A stretch of DNA of 64,000 bases, taken from positions 59,585-123,584 of the forward strand of contig CAAGKM010000031.1 of NCBI GenBank assembly GCA_900770395.1, given 5' to 3'. This stretch comes from an uncultured Prevotella sp. Its GTDB lineage: Bacteria > Bacteroidota > Bacteroidia > Bacteroidales > Bacteroidaceae. Under the pieces are notes generated by a model. It was not told the DNA's origin, did no database searches, and worked only from the letters and a program-made list of their open reading frames with translations. The translations under genes and the position numbers were made by a program. Below, piece by piece: positions 62,782 to 64,000 of this stretch (position 1 is its first letter; every line of letters starts with the position of its first letter).

Positions 62782-63195
62782 TTATTGTCGTTTTCTCGGA
62801 CGGTTTGTCCAAGCATCATTGATGCGCGCACGGATGTTGTCAACCGAAGTGCCTTTAGTGAGTTTGAAGGCGAAAGGTATAAGGAGATTGATGAACCGAG
62901 CCTTAACCATCTCTTCTTTCATAAGTTTGGGCTCTTGTTCCACCATGTTCACCACAACTTTCGCAAGCTCGGTGGCAGTCTCGCATTCTCCTATCTGGGA
63001 GAGATATCCGGGAATGTTCTCCTTATTTATATATATGGAGAGCTTGTCCACCTCAGGCAAAGACTCTTCTTTCGTGTGTTCATCACTTAGATGCTTTTTC
63101 GCAAAGTGGTCGCCATAGAAGTTCTGTACGGCTTCCGTGGCGTTGGGAAGTATCTGGTTGTTACCGCCGTTAATTGTGATATTTACGTCTGCCAT
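62782..63195 (-). CDS. Unknown soluble protein with N-terminal INGG-PNA motif
   Basis: A 137-residue protein beginning MADVNITINGGNNQILPNATEAVQNFYGD; the remainder is helical and charged. Its N-terminal motif matches the C-terminal motif of the next gene product (NINGG-N-I-PNA). It is the promoter-proximal gene of the whole minus-strand run, downstream of a motif cluster at 63233-63291 that could be an operator. Function not recognised. Confidence 0.6.
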   Translation of the reverse strand: MADVNITINGGNNQILPNATEAVQNFYGDHFAKKHLSDEHTKEESLPEVDKLSIYINKENIPGYLSQIGECETATELAKVVVNMVEQEPKLMKEEMVKARFINLLIPFAFKLTKGTSVDNIRARINDAWTNRPRKRQ

Positions 63196-63232
63196 ATCTA
63201 TTCAGTGTGAAGTGAAATTTTGAGCGTTAAAC

Positions 63233-63291
63233 CAATATTGACATATACTTAATTAACATATTGTCAATGAGAAATAAATATATTGTCAATG
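63233..63291. promoter_or_regulatory. Triple ATTGACA/TGTCAAT motif upstream of the glycan locus
   Basis: CAATATTGACATAT (63233-63246) is the inverted counterpart of ATATTGTCAATG, which occurs twice as a direct repeat (63258-63269 and 63280-63291), spaced 22 bases. This could bind a regulator that controls the start of the locus. No TAnnTTTG box is found close to the 63195 start, so the promoter may need activation. Confidence 0.5.
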
Positions 63292-63327
63292 GTTATCAAC
63301 GGATTTTTTATTTGCCTCTCGACGTTG

Positions 63328-63335
63328 TACCTTTG
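63328..63335 (+). promoter_or_regulatory. -7 box before the HU-family gene
   Basis: TACCTTTG is a full match to TAnnTTTG; a TTTG (63311-63314) is only 13 bases upstream, so the -33 element is uncertain. The transcript would carry a leader of about 230 bases containing the tandem 22-bp repeats. Confidence 0.5.
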
Positions 63336-63390
63336 CATCATAAGTCAAGGTGATGACAACGGTTGCGGAACCACTTCTCATAGGTTGTAT

Positions 63391-63500
63391 GAACCGCCAG
63401 CCGCCGTTCAGTGAACCGCCACGCGCCGCTCGACGAACCGTCAGCCGCCGCTCGGCGAACCGCAAAAGGCACTTCGGCGAACCGTTAAATGCCGTTCTGA
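63391..63500. repeat. Five tandem 22-bp degenerate repeats
   Basis: Each unit begins GAACCG and ends near GTTC or CTTCGGC/TCGGC, at 63391-63412, 63413-63434, 63435-63456, 63457-63478 and 63479-63500. The array is GC-rich, unlike the A+T-rich sequence around it, and each unit contains an imperfect inverted repeat (GAAC...GTTC). Units abut with no spacers, so it is not CRISPR. Confidence 0.8.
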
Positions 63501-63572
63501 CATCCGAAAATCAAAACCTGACCGAACGTGTTCATTTATTTTATTGTTTCACTTAATTAAAAAGTAAAAACT

Positions 63573-64000
63573 ATGATTAATTTCAGTGTAGGGTTGCGTC
63601 CGAACCCAATGAAACCGGACGAGGAAAAGAAGGCATACGCCTACATGCAGGCAAGTGACACGATGGACATCAACAAGTTTGCCGAGCATATTGCCACTCA
63701 TGGATGTGTATACGGACGCGCAGACATTGCAGCAGTACTTACCATGGCTGTGGACTGTATGAGAGAGAACCTGCTCAATGGAAATCTTATCAAGTTGGGA
63801 GACTTGGGAACGTTCAGCATCTCGCTCCAGAGCTCTCCTGCCGACACTGTGGCTGCCTTCAAGGCTGACGTGAACATCGTTGGAGTTTCCGCAAAGTGGG
63901 CACCAGGTGATCGTTTTGCCAACATGCTGGATGATGCCACATTCCAGAATGTTCCTGCCCGCAGCATCATGCGCAAGCTGATGAAGTCGCTCAAGGCTGG
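63573..64000 (+). CDS. HU-family (IHF-like) DNA-binding protein, partial
   Basis: The frame from the ATG at 63573 (MINFSVGLRPNPMKPDEEKKAYAYMQ) runs to the window edge with 142 codons. It fits the longer HU-like proteins of Bacteroidetes, with the dimerisation core (MDINKFAEHIATHGC, YGRADIAAVLTMAVDCMRENLLNGNLIKLGDLGTFSISL) and a basic region. Such genes often sit next to capsule loci in this group and could affect their expression. The C-terminus is outside the window. Confidence 0.85.
   Translation, partial: MINFSVGLRPNPMKPDEEKKAYAYMQASDTMDINKFAEHIATHGCVYGRADIAAVLTMAVDCMRENLLNGNLIKLGDLGTFSISLQSSPADTVAAFKADVNIVGVSAKWAPGDRFANMLDDATFQNVPARSIMRKLMKSLKA

Noticed and set aside
63391..63500. 22-bp repeats as a CRISPR array
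   Set aside because: Units abut without spacers and are degenerate.
63350..63556. Plus-strand ORF of 68 codons across the tandem repeats
   Set aside because: Arginine- and proline-rich composition follows from the GC-rich repeats, the repeat period is not a multiple of three, and a real HU gene starts just downstream.

Overview
The window reads as chromosomal DNA of a Bacteroidales bacterium, most likely a Prevotella-type member of Prevotellaceae. The reasons are consistent: nearly every promoter I can read has the Bacteroidetes form (TTTG, about 19-20 bases, TAnnTTTG), ribosome binding sites are weak, and the gene families are typical of the group (two-domain glycogen debranching enzyme, pyruvate:ferredoxin oxidoreductase, phosphate-selective-porin-like protein, HU-like protein beside a surface-glycan locus). 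Species is not resolved from sequence alone.

Region 1 (1-12.2 kb) is core metabolism, mostly on the minus strand: a partial glycogen debranching enzyme, a Crp/Fnr regulator, a lipid kinase and miaA, then a tightly packed run fur-like, purA, hisS, ruvC, acyltransferase, GH3 glucosidase whose genes overlap or lie a few bases apart. Region 2 (12.2-16.4 kb) is a decayed type I restriction-modification island: two repeat clusters, then fragments of a DUF45/YgjP-like peptidase, HsdR and HsdS, a Fic protein cut short by an in-frame stop, and an apparently intact membrane protein. Region 3 (16.7-37.7 kb) returns to housekeeping: MaoC-like hydratase, glyA, pyrI/pyrB, a large nifJ, an AAA ATPase, then plus-strand genes (unknown conserved protein, rlmD-like methyltransferase, porin, DUF389 protein), a tRNA-Arg(TCT), MFS transporter/panB/HAD, a lipoprotein, rsmG, an MBL hydrolase and a WG-repeat helicase.

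Region 4 (37.8-63.2 kb, all minus strand, distinctly A+T-rich) is a surface polysaccharide locus of the Wzx/Wzy type. It encodes a flippase, a putative polymerase, GT2, GT4, GT11, a GT10-like enzyme and a WecG/TagA-type transferase, a pyruvyl transferase with its usual Fe-S partner, four acyltransferases, and a small acyl-carrier-protein/ketoacyl-synthase/reductase module that could make an unusual acyl group for the glycan. G/C homopolymers sit inside several of these genes; one acyltransferase is out of frame exactly at a C6 tract and another has an in-frame G8 tract, which suggests phase-variable decoration.

Two likely defence or stress modules are embedded in this locus. One is a PD-(D/E)XK nuclease-SIR2 fusion protein followed by a P-loop ATPase (56.2-59.6 kb), with a promoter of its own; it is the best candidate for an undescribed system here. 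The other is an XRE regulator, ImmA/IrrE peptidase and PIN-like protein operon (39.8-41.5 kb). The window ends with two small proteins sharing an unusual ING-G-N-PNA motif, an array of 22-base tandem repeats and the start of an HU-family gene.
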